Source: Deefgea piscis (GTDB taxonomy: Bacteria > Pseudomonadota > Gammaproteobacteria > Burkholderiales > Chitinibacteraceae). From it: DNA of 64,000 nt. The notes beneath the pieces were generated by a model. It did not search any database. It saw only the letters and a list, made by a program, of their open reading frames with translations, and was not told where the DNA came from. Both the position numbers and the translations under genes were made by a program. Positions 1 through 10,096 of this stretch are shown piece by piece (within the stretch, counting starts at the first letter, position 1; each line of letters starts with the position of its first letter). The stretch is taken from assembly GCF_013284055.1 (NCBI RefSeq), contig NZ_CP054143.1, positions 1,736,001-1,800,000 on the forward strand. The letters run 5' to 3'.

Positions 1-2
1 CG

Positions 3-1046
3 CCACGGGATGAATTGGCGGCGAAAGAGAAATCTGAATTAGAAAATCGTAAACAAATTTCTGAATTAGAGCCAACTCGTACTGAATATTTCCAATTGAA
101 ATATCATAAAGCCGATGCGTTGAAAACGATTTTAAGTGATGAAAAACAGAAAATCCTTTCGCCACGCGGTTCTGCGGTCATTGATCCACGTACCAATCAA
201 GTGGTGGTGCAAGACATTCCATCTAAGCTTGAGCAAATTCGTGAGTTATTGACCAAAATTGACATCCCAGTGCGCCAAGTGATGATTGAAGCGCGGATTG
301 TTGAGGCTGAAGACGGCTTTCAACGCCAGCTAGGTGTGAAATTGCATGGTTTATATGCTAAAGGCGATACGGCGTTTGGCGGCAATTTAACCAGCAAAGA
401 TTACACCAGTCCAGGTGGTTCTACTTTCCCTGGGCCAGCCATTGGTGGCAATGTGCCTTCGGTGAGTTTGCCTGCCGCAGGGATTACCGGTTTTAATCCC
501 GGCTCAATTGCCATGTTGATTGCCGGTTCTGATGGTATTTTGGGTCTGGAATTGAGCGCATTAGAGCAAGATGGCAAGTTGAAAATCGTTTCGAGCCCGC
601 GCTTGGTGACTGCTGATCAAGTTGAGGCGGTGATTGAAGATGGTCAAGAAATTCCATATTCGACTTCGTCGCAAAATGGCGCCACCACAGTTGAATTTAA
701 AAAGGCCACGTTGTCATTAAAAGTTACGCCACAAATTACGCCAGATGGCAGCGTATTTATGGATGTACATGTGAATAAAGACAGCCGAGGAACCGAAACC
801 ATAAATGGCCCAGCGATTAATACTAAACAAATTAAAACCAAGGTCTTGGTTGAAAGCGGCGGCACCGTGGTGATTGGTGGTATTTTTATCGAAAACTCCA
901 GCAATACGATTACGCAAGTACCACTCTTGGGTGATATTCCGGTGTTGGGTAATTTGTTTAAGAATCGATCAAACAAGAAAGAGCGCCGAGAGTTGTTAAT
1001 TTTCTTGACGCCTCGGGTATTGGAATCGGATTTAACGCTGCGATAA
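3..1046 (+). CDS. pilQ: PilQ, type IV pilus secretin (C-terminal part, 5' truncated by window edge)
   Basis: Outer-membrane secretin through which the type IV pilus passes. The reading frame is already open at the window edge, so the N-terminal AMIN and early N-domains lie outside. Visible are the last secretin N-domain (the stretch around ALKTIL and IDPRTNQVVVQDIP) and the secretin core with its VxxGxExP-like segment (VIEDGQEIPYSTSS) and the conserved end VPLLGDIPVLGNLFK. It is followed by aroK and aroB, the usual order after pilMNOPQ in betaproteobacteria. It should work with the pilins encoded at 23.1-24.8 kb. Confidence 0.95.
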   Translation, partial: PRDELAAKEKSELENRKQISELEPTRTEYFQLKYHKADALKTILSDEKQKILSPRGSAVIDPRTNQVVVQDIPSKLEQIRELLTKIDIPVRQVMIEARIVEAEDGFQRQLGVKLHGLYAKGDTAFGGNLTSKDYTSPGGSTFPGPAIGGNVPSVSLPAAGITGFNPGSIAMLIAGSDGILGLELSALEQDGKLKIVSSPRLVTADQVEAVIEDGQEIPYSTSSQNGATTVEFKKATLSLKVTPQITPDGSVFMDVHVNKDSRGTETINGPAINTKQIKTKVLVESGGTVVIGGIFIENSSNTITQVPLLGDIPVLGNLFKNRSNKKERRELLIFLTPRVLESDLTLR

Positions 1047-1090
1047 TCTAGCAACGTAGCGAGGCCATGGCTCGCTAAGGAACTTAGATT
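1045..1090. other. Hairpin between pilQ and aroK
   Basis: Outer arms AATCTA/TAGATT (1045-1050, 1085-1090) enclose an inner stem TAGCGAG/CTCGCTA. No U-run follows, so it is not itself a typical intrinsic terminator; it sits just upstream of a terminator-like hairpin at the aroK start. Confidence 0.4.
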
Positions 1091-1098
1091 CAAGTAAA

Positions 1099-1629
1099 AT
1101 GCCTGGCATGAGAATGCCAGGCAATTTTTATTTAGTCGGCCTAATGGGGGCTGGCAAAACGACCGTGGGGCGTGCCCTTGCGCGTGCAACCCAGAAAACT
1201 TTCTATGATTCGGATCATGAAATCGAAGCGCGGACTGGCGCTCGTATTCCTATGATTTTTGAAATCGAAGGAGAGAGTGGGTTTCGTGAGCGAGAAGCAG
1301 AGACCATCGCCGAGCTTTCCAAATTACAAGGCATTGTATTGGGAACCGGTGGTGGCGCGATCTTAAACCCAATTAACCGGAATCATTTACGGCGTAATGG
1401 CTATGTGATTTATTTGCGCGCTAGCCCTGAAGAGCTGTATTCACGCACTTGCCACGATAAAAATCGGCCTTTATTACAAACGGCAGATCCCTTAGGCAAA
1501 CTCAAAGAACTCTACGAACAACGCGATCCGCTGTATCGCGAAGTGGCCGATCTGGTGATTGATACCAGCCAACAAACTGTGAATACCCTTTTGCAATTAT
1601 TGCTGAAAGAATTGGAGCGTCAGACATGA
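1099..1629 (+). CDS. aroK: Shikimate kinase
   Basis: Phosphorylates shikimate to shikimate 3-phosphate with ATP in the chorismate pathway (cytoplasm). The Walker A loop GLMGAGKT lies at residues 14-21, the shikimate-binding DSDHEIE stretch at about 38-44, and the GTGGGA loop further on; total length (176 aa) is typical. Family members usually begin a few residues before the P-loop, so ATG 1108 or 1114 may be the true start; no start has a well-placed Shine-Dalgarno. The last codons overlap aroB by four bases (ATGA), indicating translational coupling. A terminator-like hairpin covers the start region. Confidence 0.95.
   Translation: MPGMRMPGNFYLVGLMGAGKTTVGRALARATQKTFYDSDHEIEARTGARIPMIFEIEGESGFREREAETIAELSKLQGIVLGTGGGAILNPINRNHLRRNGYVIYLRASPEELYSRTCHDKNRPLLQTADPLGKLKELYEQRDPLYREVADLVIDTSQQTVNTLLQLLLKELERQT
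1100..1129 (+). terminator. Terminator-like hairpin overlapping the aroK start
   Basis: Perfect 10-bp stem TGCCTGGCAT/ATGCCAGGCA (1100-1109 and 1114-1123) with a GAGA loop, followed by A and five T. It has the form of an intrinsic terminator for pilQ but contains all three candidate ATG codons of aroK (1099, 1108, 1114). It could attenuate or gate translation of aroK. Confidence 0.55.
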
Positions 1630-2717
1630 TCCGTAATGTACACGTTGATATTGACCACGCCCCGTACTCGATTTTGATCGGCGAAGGTTTACTTCAGTCC
1701 GTCGAGCCACTGATTGCATTGCTTGCGCAAAAGCGCGTTGCCATTGTCACCAATGAGACCATTGCACCGTTGTACTTGGCGGGTTTAGTGGCTCAATTAG
1801 AAGCTGCTGGCGTTGAATGTCAGTCGATCATTCTGCCTGATGGTGAAAAATATAAAACTTGGGACAGTTTAAATTTAATTTTTGATGCGTTATTAACTGC
1901 ACGTGCCGAGCGCAAAACAACCCTAGTCGCTTTAGGTGGTGGTGTTATTGGTGATATGACCGGCTTTGCGGCTGCGGTCTATCAGCGCGGCGTGCCGTTT
2001 ATTCAAATTCCAACGACGCTGCTGGCTCAGGTTGATTCATCGGTCGGTGGTAAAACCGCGATTAATCATCCTTTGGGTAAAAATATGCTGGGCGCGTTTT
2101 ATCAGCCCAAGCTGGTACTCGCAGATTTAAGTACGCTATCGACTTTGCCGCAGCGTGAGTTTTCTGCAGGTATGGCCGAAGTCATTAAGTATGGCTTGAT
2201 TGACGATCTAGAGTTTCTCGTTTGGCTTGAGGAAAACATGGATGCTTTAATGGCGCGTGATGTGGATTTAATCGCCTATGCCGTTGAACGCTGCTGCCAA
2301 AATAAAGCGCGAATTGTGGCTGCCGATGAAAAAGAAACTGGTCAGCGCGCCTTACTCAATTTGGGGCATACCTTTGGCCATGCCATTGAAGCGGGTTTGG
2401 GCTATGGCGTTTGGCTGCACGGCGAAGCCGTTGCCGCGGGGATGGTGCTCGCAGCGCATGCTTCGCGCGCATTAGGGCATTTGCAAGCCGCTGACGTGGA
2501 TCGCGTGATCAATCTATTGCAACGAGCCGGCTTGCCGGTGGTTTCTCCGGCTTTGGGTGGCGAGCGTTATAAAGCTTTAATGGCGCAAGATAAAAAAGTC
2601 GACGCTGGTCGAATTAAATTTATCTTGCTGCGCCAATTGGGTGAAGCTTATATCGGTGAATTACCCGAGATCGCGATTGATACCGCGCTATTGGCGGGCT
2701 GCGAGTCCAGCAAATAA
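1626..2717 (+). CDS. aroB: 3-dehydroquinate synthase
   Basis: Converts DAHP to 3-dehydroquinate, the second shikimate-pathway step, using NAD and a divalent metal. The NAD-binding glycine stretch [16 protein letters not shown] and the metal-ligand region [12 protein letters not shown] with a following [11 protein letters not shown] are present; 363 aa is normal. It overlaps aroK by ATGA and is in the same transcription unit. Its 3' end overlaps the convergent yihY-type gene by about 70 bp, so the two transcripts are complementary at their ends. Confidence 0.97.
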   Translation: MIRNVHVDIDHAPYSILIGEGLLQSVEPLIALLAQKRVAIVTNETIAPLYLAGLVAQLEAAGVECQSIILPDGEKYKTWDSLNLIFDALLTARAERKTTLVALGGGVIGDMTGFAAAVYQRGVPFIQIPTTLLAQVDSSVGGKTAINHPLGKNMLGAFYQPKLVLADLSTLSTLPQREFSAGMAEVIKYGLIDDLEFLVWLEENMDALMARDVDLIAYAVERCCQNKARIVAADEKETGQRALLNLGHTFGHAIEAGLGYGVWLHGEAVAAGMVLAAHASRALGHLQAADVDRVINLLQRAGLPVVSPALGGERYKALMAQDKKVDAGRIKFILLRQLGEAYIGELPEIAIDTALLAGCESSK

Positions 2718-3883
2718 TCTGCAAGCGATAGATCTAAAGCCGAGCGGGCTAACTCTAGATGCGATTCTAGCCCGCTATCGACTTCACTATTGAGTGGGCT
2801 TACCACCAATTCAAATACCGTCAGCAAACTAATTCGCTCGCTGCTACACGCTAAAATCCATTCGCCATCCCGAGTTGACTCAACCCATTGTTTAGCGGTC
2901 ATTTGCTCTAATAATTGCTGTGTGGCATCGATGCCTAGCTCAACTTTGCGGCGTAATTGATCGATGTGCAGTACTTCACCATTTTGATGGGCGCGGGCTA
3001 AGGCGGCTAAAATCTGTACGGCTTGCTCAAAGCGCGTGCCGTGATGATTATCCCAGCGCCAGCCATTGCCATGCCAATACGATAAGCTCGCAGACAATAC
3101 CGCCCCTGCCAAAATCAAGACCCAGCACAAATACAACCACATCAAAAAGATCGGAAAGCTAGCAAAAGTGCCGTAAACCAAGTTGTATGTGGTGAATTGC
3201 TTGATATACAAACCAAACAGCATCTTCATCAATTCGAGGCACGCGCTACTAAACAGTGCCGCAATTAGGGCGTGCGAACGTGGGACAAAGCAATTGGGGA
3301 GCGTGAGATACAGTAATCCCAAAGTAATAAACATCAGCAGCCATGAAGATATCTGCAACATGGGGATGTTGAGTCCACCTAGGCCTGAGTTTTGCGATAT
3401 CCAGCTGGTGAGTGACAAACTTAAACCAATTAAAATGGGCGCTAAAGTGAGTGCGGCCCAATAAGTGAGCGTGCGAGACAGTAGTTTTCTGGGGCGTTTA
3501 ACGCGCCAAATAGAATTAAACGTTTTCTCAATGGTAAACATCATCAATAGCGCCGTGGCCAATAAGCCAATCATGCCCATGGTGGTGAGACTATCGGCAT
3601 TGGCGGCAAATTGGCGCATATACACCCCAATCACTTTGCCGGAGGCTTCGGGTACTAAGTTATTGAGGATAAAACCGCGAAATTTACCCACATTGATGCT
3701 GAACATCGGAAAAGCCGAAATCAGCGTAATCGCGATAGTAAACAGCGGCACGACCGCCAGCAAAGTGGTAAATGTCAGGCTACCGGCGGTTTCGAGGCAA
3801 CGATCATTGAGTAGACGTTGACCGACGAAGCGAGAAAAGCCGCTAATTCGGGCCAGTTGCGGGAAAGTGTTAGCAAAATTCAT
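2648..3883 (-). CDS. YihY/virulence factor BrkB-family inner-membrane protein
   Basis: Polytopic membrane protein of the YihY/BrkB family (formerly called RNase BN, a misassignment). The N-terminal signature [20 protein letters not shown] and about six hydrophobic segments are visible, followed by a cytoplasmic C-terminal extension of roughly 130 residues that looks like a winged-helix-like domain. The frame stays open to an ATG at 3925, but a TATAAT-like -10 at 3911-3918 lies between the two ATGs, so the start at 3883 (MNFANTF) is preferred. Its end overlaps aroB. It is divergent from wrbA. Exact function in bacteria is unsettled. Confidence 0.85.
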   Translation of the reverse strand: MNFANTFPQLARISGFSRFVGQRLLNDRCLETAGSLTFTTLLAVVPLFTIAITLISAFPMFSINVGKFRGFILNNLVPEASGKVIGVYMRQFAANADSLTTMGMIGLLATALLMMFTIEKTFNSIWRVKRPRKLLSRTLTYWAALTLAPILIGLSLSLTSWISQNSGLGGLNIPMLQISSWLLMFITLGLLYLTLPNCFVPRSHALIAALFSSACLELMKMLFGLYIKQFTTYNLVYGTFASFPIFLMWLYLCWVLILAGAVLSASLSYWHGNGWRWDNHHGTRFEQAVQILAALARAHQNGEVLHIDQLRRKVELGIDATQQLLEQMTAKQWVESTRDGEWILACSSERISLLTVFELVVSPLNSEVDSGLESHLELARSALDLSLADYLLDSQPANSAVSIAISGNSPI

Positions 3884-3910
3884 AGCAGACAACGATAAGA
3901 AGCGAATCCC

Positions 3911-3918
3911 ATTATAAT
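3911..3918. promoter_or_regulatory. Palindromic -10 box (ATTATAAT) between divergent yihY-type gene and wrbA
   Basis: ATTATAAT reads as a -10 hexamer (TATAAT) on both strands, placed about 30 bp before the wrbA start and about 30 bp before the 3883 start on the minus strand. No convincing -35 is seen on either side. Confidence 0.4.
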
Positions 3919-3920
3919 AG

Positions 3921-4921
<1,001 letters not shown>

Positions 4922-4935
4922 TTGGCGGTGGAATG

Positions 4936-4982
4936 GGTATATGGCTGAATTACTTTTCTTTAAACGCCTTTATGAATATACC
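4936..4982. repeat. 47-bp palindromic element, copy 1
   Basis: Ends GGTATAT and ATATACC form a 7-bp terminal stem; total length is exactly 47 bp. It begins 14 bp after the DUF2069 stop. One of six intergenic elements of identical length in the window (others at 11994, 22131, 25534, 29495 and 36859). Confidence 0.7.
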
Positions 4983-5057
4983 CATGATTTAGTGCTAATT
5001 AGGTTTATTGTTTCGGCTTGAGCTGCTGCAAATACACCGCAGGATAGATAGAACAAT

Positions 5058-5084
5058 GCCCCGCTGGATCGCAGCGGGGCTTTG
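5058..5084 (+). terminator. Putative intrinsic terminator
   Basis: Nine-bp G+C-rich stem GCCCCGCTG/CAGCGGGGC (5058-5066, 5072-5080) with a GATCG loop, followed by TTTGTAGTTT. It is the likely end of the wrbA-DUF2069 transcript; the T-run is short. Confidence 0.5.
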
Positions 5085-5291
5085 TAGTTTATGCGTTCGG
5101 TTTCTTCAGTTGTGGTTTAGGTTCACCAGACTGAAAGCTTGAGCGCGCGCAATTTGTGATTGCTGCCTCCGCCAATCGATGGGGTGGTATCGATCGGTGC
5201 CGTATTTCGCAAATGCTTGCCATTGAGCAGTACCAAAAAACGTGCTGCTCATCGACAAAAACGTAGTTGATGGCGCTGTAAATGCATCAAC

Positions 5292-7094
5292 TTAAACTGG
5301 CTGTGGATGCACTCGATTAATATTGTTGTGGATTTTATTGAGTGCTGAAATATACGCTTTGGCGCTGGCAACAATAATGTCGGTATCTGCGCCTTGGCCG
5401 TTGACGATTTTGGCGTCCTTCATCAAACGGACCGTCACTTCACCTTGGCTATCTGTTCCTGAGGTGATCGCATTAACCGAATACAGTTGCATTTCTGCGC
5501 CACTATTAAATAGTGATTCAATCGCTTTAAAGGTGGCATCGACCGTACCATCGCCGTGCGCCGTCGCATGACGCTCGATCCCCGCTTCGCTGACCACTAG
5601 ATCGGCGCTTGGCGTTTCGCCGGTTTCGGAAATCACTTTCAATGAAATCAGTTTGATGTGTTCTTGCTCAATCGAAATCAACTCATCGGACACCAAGGCG
5701 TGCAAATCTTCGTCGTAAATTTCGCGTTTTTTATCGGCCAAAGTTTTAAAGCGCGCAAAAGCGGCATTTAATGCTTCTTCTGATTGCAGCTCAATGCCCA
5801 ATTCAATCAATTTGGTTTTAAACGCATTGCGGCCAGACAATTTGCCCAAGCTTAAGCGGTTCGTGCTCCAGCCGACCGATTCGGCGCTCATGATTTCGTA
5901 AGTTTCACGGCACTTCAAAATGCCATCTTGGTGAATGCCTGACTCGTGAGCAAAGGCGTTGGCACCGACAATGGCTTTATTCGGTTGCACTGGGTAGCCA
6001 GTAATCGTTGACACCAATTTACTGGTTGGCACGATTTGCGTGGCATCGACATTGCATTCAACATTGAAAATATCGCGGCGCGTGCGCGTCGCCATAACGA
6101 CTTCTTCGAGTGAGGCATTACCAGCGCGCTCGCCCAAGCCGTTAATCGTGCATTCAACCTGACGTGCGCCGCCCAAAACGGCAGCCAAAGAGTTAGCCAC
6201 CGCCATGCCCAAATCGTTGTGGCAGTGCGCCGACCAGATGACGCTATCGCCACCTTTGGTTTTGGCGATCAATTCGCGGAAAAACGCTTCAGTGCGTTGG
6301 GGTACGGCGTAGCCGACGGTGTCGGGTACGTTCAATGTTGTTGCGCCAGCTTCGATCACTGCGCCAAAAATCCGCGCCAAAAAGTCGATATCGCTACGCA
6401 AGGCGTCTTCAGCCGAAAACTCAACATCATCGGTGTATTCACGCGCCATTTTGACGGCTTTCACTGCGGCTTCAACCACCTGATCTGGCGTCATACGCAG
6501 CTTGTGTTCCATATGGATCGGGCTGGTGGCGATAAAGGTGTGAATGCGGCCGCGTTTGGCATCTTTAATTGCTTCACCAGCCGCGCGTACGTCACGCTCA
6601 TTGGCGCGCGCCAAAGAGCAGACCGTGCTGTTTTCGATAATGCCAGCAATGGTTTTGATGGCATCGGCGTCGCCAGGGCTAGCGGCGGCAAAGCCGGCTT
6701 CAATGACGTCAACGCCGAGTTTTTCCAATTGGCGGGCGATACGGATTTTTTCTTCTTTGGTCATCGATGCGCCAGGAGACTGCTCACCATCACGCAATGT
6801 CGTATCAAAAATCACCAAGCGGTCATTACTGCGTTGAGTCATGCTGTGCTCCTGAGTCTCTGAGGCGGTGGTTTGATCACGGCCCATATAATTTTGGATA
6901 TTGAATTGCCGGCCTTGCTGACTTGCCAATTGAGCCAGTTTATTCACTTGAGCGAGCGGCAAGCTGCCGCGTTCGCGCCATTTATAAATCGCAGCTCGGG
7001 ATACCGGATCATCTGGAAAAGCAGCATTAAGCTGATCGGCCAGTGTACTGGGTCCACCAAAATCAGCGATTAGACGGTCGATGTCTAATGACAC
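5292..7094 (-). CDS. leuA: 2-isopropylmalate synthase with N-terminal helix-turn-helix domain
   Basis: First committed step of leucine synthesis (acetyl-CoA + 2-oxoisovalerate). Residues 85-600 are a complete LeuA: catalytic DTTLRDGEQ at 97-105, metal-binding HCHNDLGMA, and the C-terminal LeuA dimer/leucine-binding domain. Residues 1 to about 60 form an extra Cro/YdaS-like helix-turn-helix ([10 protein letters not shown] followed by [16 protein letters not shown]). The long form starts at GTG 7092-7094 with AAGGAG six bases upstream; ATG 6840-6842, the usual LeuA start, has its own AGGAG six bases upstream. Both a 600-aa fusion and a 516-aa enzyme can therefore be made. A role of the HTH in autoregulation is inference. 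Confidence 0.95.
   Translation of the reverse strand: MSLDIDRLIADFGGPSTLADQLNAAFPDDPVSRAAIYKWRERGSLPLAQVNKLAQLASQQGRQFNIQNYMGRDQTTASETQEHSMTQRSNDRLVIFDTTLRDGEQSPGASMTKEEKIRIARQLEKLGVDVIEAGFAAASPGDADAIKTIAGIIENSTVCSLARANERDVRAAGEAIKDAKRGRIHTFIATSPIHMEHKLRMTPDQVVEAAVKAVKMAREYTDDVEFSAEDALRSDIDFLARIFGAVIEAGATTLNVPDTVGYAVPQRTEAFFRELIAKTKGGDSVIWSAHCHNDLGMAVANSLAAVLGGARQVECTINGLGERAGNASLEEVVMATRTRRDIFNVECNVDATQIVPTSKLVSTITGYPVQPNKAIVGANAFAHESGIHQDGILKCRETYEIMSAESVGWSTNRLSLGKLSGRNAFKTKLIELGIELQSEEALNAAFARFKTLADKKREIYDEDLHALVSDELISIEQEHIKLISLKVISETGETPSADLVVSEAGIERHATAHGDGTVDATFKAIESLFNSGAEMQLYSVNAITSGTDSQGEVTVRLMKDAKIVNGQGADTDIIVASAKAYISALNKIHNNINRVHPQPV
6849..6853 (-). promoter_or_regulatory. Internal Shine-Dalgarno (AGGAG) for the canonical leuA start
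   Basis: AGGAG on the minus strand six bases before ATG 6840-6842, which starts the 516-aa LeuA. It lies inside the frame that joins the HTH domain to LeuA and suggests internal initiation. Confidence 0.65.
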
Positions 7095-7121
7095 AGTGTT
7101 CTCCTTTGCAGCGATGACTTG

Positions 7122-7150
7122 AGATTAGCCATATTTAGACTTAGTGTCAA
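7122..7150 (-). promoter_or_regulatory. Probable leuA promoter
   Basis: Perfect -35 TTGACA (7145-7150, minus strand), 17-bp spacer, weaker -10 TAATCT (7122-7127). Transcription would begin about 20 bp before the GTG of the HTH-LeuA frame, so the HTH segment is transcribed. Confidence 0.55.
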
Positions 7151-7166
7151 ACCTTGGCAATAAAAA

Positions 7167-7193
7167 AGAGCGGCCTGTTGTTTTGGCCGCTCT
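7167..7193 (-). terminator. Intrinsic terminator of pssA
   Basis: Nine-bp stem AGAGCGGCC/GGCCGCTCT (7167-7175, 7185-7193), followed on the minus strand by TTTTTTA. It lies just after the pssA stop and separates it from the leuA promoter. Confidence 0.85.
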
Positions 7194-7221
7194 ATTTTCT
7201 ACATTATATTTTTAAATTAGA

Positions 7222-7998
7222 CTATTTGTCTAATTTGTTGTGTTGTTTTGGACGTTTCATCACAAGCCACAGCCAATACACATAACCTGAGGCGGCGTAG
7301 CAGATAAAGAAACTAAACAACACCAAGGCTGGGCGTGATGCGCCGATGAGTAAAATTAAGGTCGCGATCAATAAACTCACAAAGGGCACGGTTTTGCGCA
7401 TATGTAGCTCTTTAAAGCTCCAGTACGGCACGTTGGACACCATGGTTAAGCCGGCAAACAGCGTAAAGCACAGCGCAGCATAAGGCAGTAGCTCAACCAA
7501 GGGCGACAAATCGTCATGGTATTCAATATTGATCCACACCAATCCTGCAACTAAGGCAGCAGCAGCAGGGCTGGGCAAACCTTGAAAAAAACGTTTATCA
7601 ACCACTTCGATATTGGTATTAAAGCGCGCCAAACGCAGCGCAGCGCCAGCGCAGTAGATAAAGGCCACCGCCCAACCGAGTTTGCCAAAGCCAGACAAGC
7701 CCCATTCATACATAATTAAAGCCGGCGCGACACCAAACGACACCATGTCAGACAAGCTATCAAATTGCGCACCAAATTCAGATTGCGTATGCGTCATTCT
7801 GGCGACACGGCCATCAAGGCCATCTAAAATCATCGCCGCAAAAATCGCTAAAGCCGCCGATTCAAACTGACCATTCATGGCTTGTACGATGGCATAAAAG
7901 CCAGAAAACAGTGCGGCGAGGGTAAATAAATTGGGTAGCAGGTAAATACTTTGACGGCGCAAAGTTTGTGCGCGGCTTGATGGGGGTTGCAGTTGCAT
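7222..7998 (-). CDS. pssA: CDP-diacylglycerol-serine O-phosphatidyltransferase
   Basis: Makes phosphatidylserine from CDP-diacylglycerol and serine in the inner membrane. The CDP-alcohol phosphotransferase signature is complete: DGLDGRVARM, then eight residues, G, FDSLSD. About seven to eight hydrophobic segments follow an N-terminal LPNLFT motif; 258 aa fits subclass II PssA. GAGG lies five bases before the ATG. It is divergent from psd, which decarboxylates its product, so the pair forms the phosphatidylethanolamine pathway. Confidence 0.95.
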   Translation of the reverse strand: MQLQPPSSRAQTLRRQSIYLLPNLFTLAALFSGFYAIVQAMNGQFESAALAIFAAMILDGLDGRVARMTHTQSEFGAQFDSLSDMVSFGVAPALIMYEWGLSGFGKLGWAVAFIYCAGAALRLARFNTNIEVVDKRFFQGLPSPAAAALVAGLVWINIEYHDDLSPLVELLPYAALCFTLFAGLTMVSNVPYWSFKELHMRKTVPFVSLLIATLILLIGASRPALVLFSFFICYAASGYVYWLWLVMKRPKQHNKLDK

Positions 7999-8077
7999 GA
8001 AAGCCTCGATTGCATAGCATTTGAGGCAACATTGTAACTGACGTCTCGTGCCATCGGTAGCATGTGGGTAGATACGT

Positions 8078-8083
8078 TATAAT
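8078..8083 (+). promoter_or_regulatory. -10 box of psd
   Basis: Perfect TATAAT 31 bp before the psd start at 8114. No clear -35 is seen at 16-18 bp upstream. Confidence 0.5.
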
Positions 8084-8113
8084 CCGCGCTCTTATTTGTC
8101 CTAGGTGACTTTC

Positions 8114-8956
8114 GTGTCTGAGCGTCTATTTGTACTTTTGCAGTATGTCATCCCCAAGTTGGCGTTGACTCGATTGATGGGGGCCTTAGCCGGATTACGT
8201 GCTGGCAGCCTGACTCACGCAGTGATTACTCGCTTTGTCGCCAAATACCAAGTCAATATGGCCGAAGCGGCCAATCCCGATCCGACTGCGTATGCCACAT
8301 TTAATGAATTTTTTACCCGCGCCTTAAAAGATGGCGCGCGGCCACTGGCCAATGCACAACTGCTGTGTACTGTTGATGGGGCAATTAGTCAGTTTGGGCC
8401 AATAGAACACGGGCAAATTTATCAAGCCAAAGGCAAGCAATTTACCACTACGGCTTTATTGGGTGGCAATGCGGCATTGGCCAAGCAATTTGAAAATGGC
8501 TTGTTTGCCACGATTTATCTCAGCCCGAAAGACTACCACCGCATTCATATGCCATGCCGTGGTCGTTTGCTAGAAATGACCTACGTGCCGGGTGAGTTGT
8601 TTTCGGTGAATCCAGCCACAGCGCGCGGCGTCGATGGTTTGTTTGCGCGTAATGAGCGGGTGGTATGCGTGTTTGAAGCCGACAACGGTCAGCCTTTTGT
8701 GCAAGTGCTGGTCGGCGCGACGATTGTTGGCAGTATGGCGACCACATGGCACGGCGTGGTTAATCCGCCGCGCAGCAAATCGGTGTGGACTAAAGATTAT
8801 CGCGATCAGCAAATCGTCCTAGAGCAGGGCGCCGAAATGGGCCGCTTCTTACTTGGTTCAACCGTGGTATTGCTGTTTCCTGAAGGCGATTTGGAATTTA
8901 ATACCGACTGGAAAGCGGGCCGCGGTGTGCGCTTAGGCGAGGTGATGGCGGATTGA
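8114..8956 (+). CDS. psd: Phosphatidylserine decarboxylase proenzyme
   Basis: Pyruvoyl-dependent membrane enzyme converting phosphatidylserine to phosphatidylethanolamine. The self-cleavage motif LGST (within RFLLGSTVVLLF) near the C-terminus marks the alpha/beta processing site (G-S bond), and the SPKDYHRIHMP motif holds the conserved Asp-His-His. The start is GTG 8114 with GGTGA five bases upstream; an in-frame GTG at 8105 is possible. About 280 aa is normal for the family. It is divergent from pssA and followed by a MITE-like repeat. Confidence 0.95.
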   Translation: MSERLFVLLQYVIPKLALTRLMGALAGLRAGSLTHAVITRFVAKYQVNMAEAANPDPTAYATFNEFFTRALKDGARPLANAQLLCTVDGAISQFGPIEHGQIYQAKGKQFTTTALLGGNAALAKQFENGLFATIYLSPKDYHRIHMPCRGRLLEMTYVPGELFSVNPATARGVDGLFARNERVVCVFEADNGQPFVQVLVGATIVGSMATTWHGVVNPPRSKSVWTKDYRDQQIVLEQGAEMGRFLLGSTVVLLFPEGDLEFNTDWKAGRGVRLGEVMAD

Positions 8957-8974
8957 TGGTAAGGGTATAGGTTG

Positions 8975-9245
8975 CTAGGGTCTGTTGACGTTTGGTTTTC
9001 GGTCGCGCTGGAGCGATTTTCGCGGCAGATCAAGGCATTTTATGCGACCAATAACCCGTTATTCGAGCATGAAATAACGCAGAGATGCCGCGAAAAGCGC
9101 CCAGCCCTTGGGGTTTGGCTGCTTTTGGCCTGACACTGCGTTGAAAAACGCTTGCATAGAATGACTATGCCACGCGTCTTTCGCCTTGTTTCAGGCCAAA
9201 ATCAGCACAAACGCGATCCGCAAACCAAACGTCAACAGACCCTAG
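8975..9245. mobile_element. MITE-like element, copy 1 (271 bp)
   Basis: Terminal inverted repeats of about 24 bp beginning CTAGGGTCTGTTGACGTTTG and ending with the complement. The interior has two lobes: one flanked by TTTTCGCGGC/GCCGCGAAAA and one by GGCCTGA/TCAGGCC, the latter with a small CATAG-AATGA-CTATG hairpin. It has no coding capacity. A 272-bp relative is at 62697-62968 and a 56-bp solo-end version at 47934-47989. No transposase lies nearby and no clear target duplication is visible. Confidence 0.75.
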
Positions 9246-9438
9246 CCATTATTAAATATGATTTGCTGGCTTATACTGCCTAACTTTGTTTTTATGACTT
9301 ACGTTCAGAAATCCAATGATTTCGTAGGTTTGGCTTTAGCCCGCGACTCAAGCAATGCCGCCGCTTAAAAGCGGCCCTACAAAAACCTGTTGCAACAGAG
9401 TCATAATCAGGATTGTATTAAACGCTTTGGAGCTGTAA
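9246..9438. other. Non-coding stretch after the MITE-like copy
   Basis: A+T-rich spacer with one short hairpin, GCCGC/GCGGC near 9358-9376, and a GGAG Shine-Dalgarno at its end for the gene at 9439. No promoter could be assigned with confidence. Confidence 0.4.
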
Positions 9439-9963
9439 ATGAATGCGATAAGGGTATTAGGCCAGATTACGATTCCTGAATCGCTCAAGCGAAACCTCGG
9501 CGAAATTCGCCAAACGCGCAGTTCGGCGTTTGCCGCCAAAGGCGTGATTGAGGTGCATTATTATCCGCAAGGCAATCCCAACCTGCCGACGGGGGATGCG
9601 TGGCAGCTGGATGCGGAAAAAACCGCATTTGGCATCGCCTTATTAAATCGTTTGGGCCTTGCGCCCGAATATATGCACGACGCCAATTTGATGGGCTACG
9701 CCCAGCTTGATCCACACACCGATATTGGTTTTTTGGTGCAAGACGAACCCGTCGCGTTTTTGCATGTGGTACTGCAAGGCGAGGGCGTGCTGCGAATGAC
9801 TGGCGCGAGTAATCCACTCGAGCAAGCTACTGCGGTGAGCGAAGGCATGGTCTTTATCCTTAACCCAGAAATCGAACACGCTTTTGGCGATTGCTCGGAT
9901 ATTTTATTTTCAATATCGATGGTTGTGCCCCGCGCGAAAATGGCGGGGTTGACGTTGGTTTGA
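9439..9963 (+). CDS. Hypothetical protein, possible double-stranded beta-helix (cupin/2OG-like) fold
   Basis: 174 aa, not assigned to a named family. A GYAQLDPHTDIGFL segment near residues 90-103 resembles the HxD metal motif of cupin or 2OG-Fe(II) oxygenase folds. A later histidine in NPEIEHAFGD could complete a facial triad, and alternating short beta-like stretches fit a beta-helix. It has no signal peptide or membrane segment. The start has GGAG six bases upstream. It stands alone between repeat-rich spacers, so context gives no pathway. Confidence 0.6.
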   Translation: MNAIRVLGQITIPESLKRNLGEIRQTRSSAFAAKGVIEVHYYPQGNPNLPTGDAWQLDAEKTAFGIALLNRLGLAPEYMHDANLMGYAQLDPHTDIGFLVQDEPVAFLHVVLQGEGVLRMTGASNPLEQATAVSEGMVFILNPEIEHAFGDCSDILFSISMVVPRAKMAGLTLV

Positions 9964-9982
9964 TGTTGGCTGATTTGCCATG

Positions 9983-10014
9983 CGTAGGGGGGAATAAGCG
10001 CAGCGCATTCCACC
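9983..10014. repeat. Half-copy of the GTAGGGTGGAATAA-type intergenic repeat
   Basis: GCGTAGGGGGGAATAAGCG followed by a GCGCATTCCACC end resembles one arm of the palindromic repeat at 29387-29464. It is degenerate and single-armed. Confidence 0.45.
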
Positions 10015-10096
10015 GTTTAGTTCGCGTCATACGCGGTGCATCGGATTGGGCTTGATTGTGGCTTACGATCCATCCATTCGTAAAAGCAAGCTCCAA

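Larger units (their letters stand above)
4922..5291. other. Non-coding stretch between DUF2069 gene and leuA
   Basis: Holds the 47-bp element at 4936-4982 and the hairpin at 5058-5080. On the minus strand a 48-codon open frame (5106-5252) exists, without a recognisable product or Shine-Dalgarno. I do not call it a gene. Confidence 0.6.

Noticed and set aside
5106-5252. 48-codon minus-strand frame between the DUF2069 gene and leuA
   Set aside because: No Shine-Dalgarno, no recognisable motif, and it lies in a spacer with other repeats.
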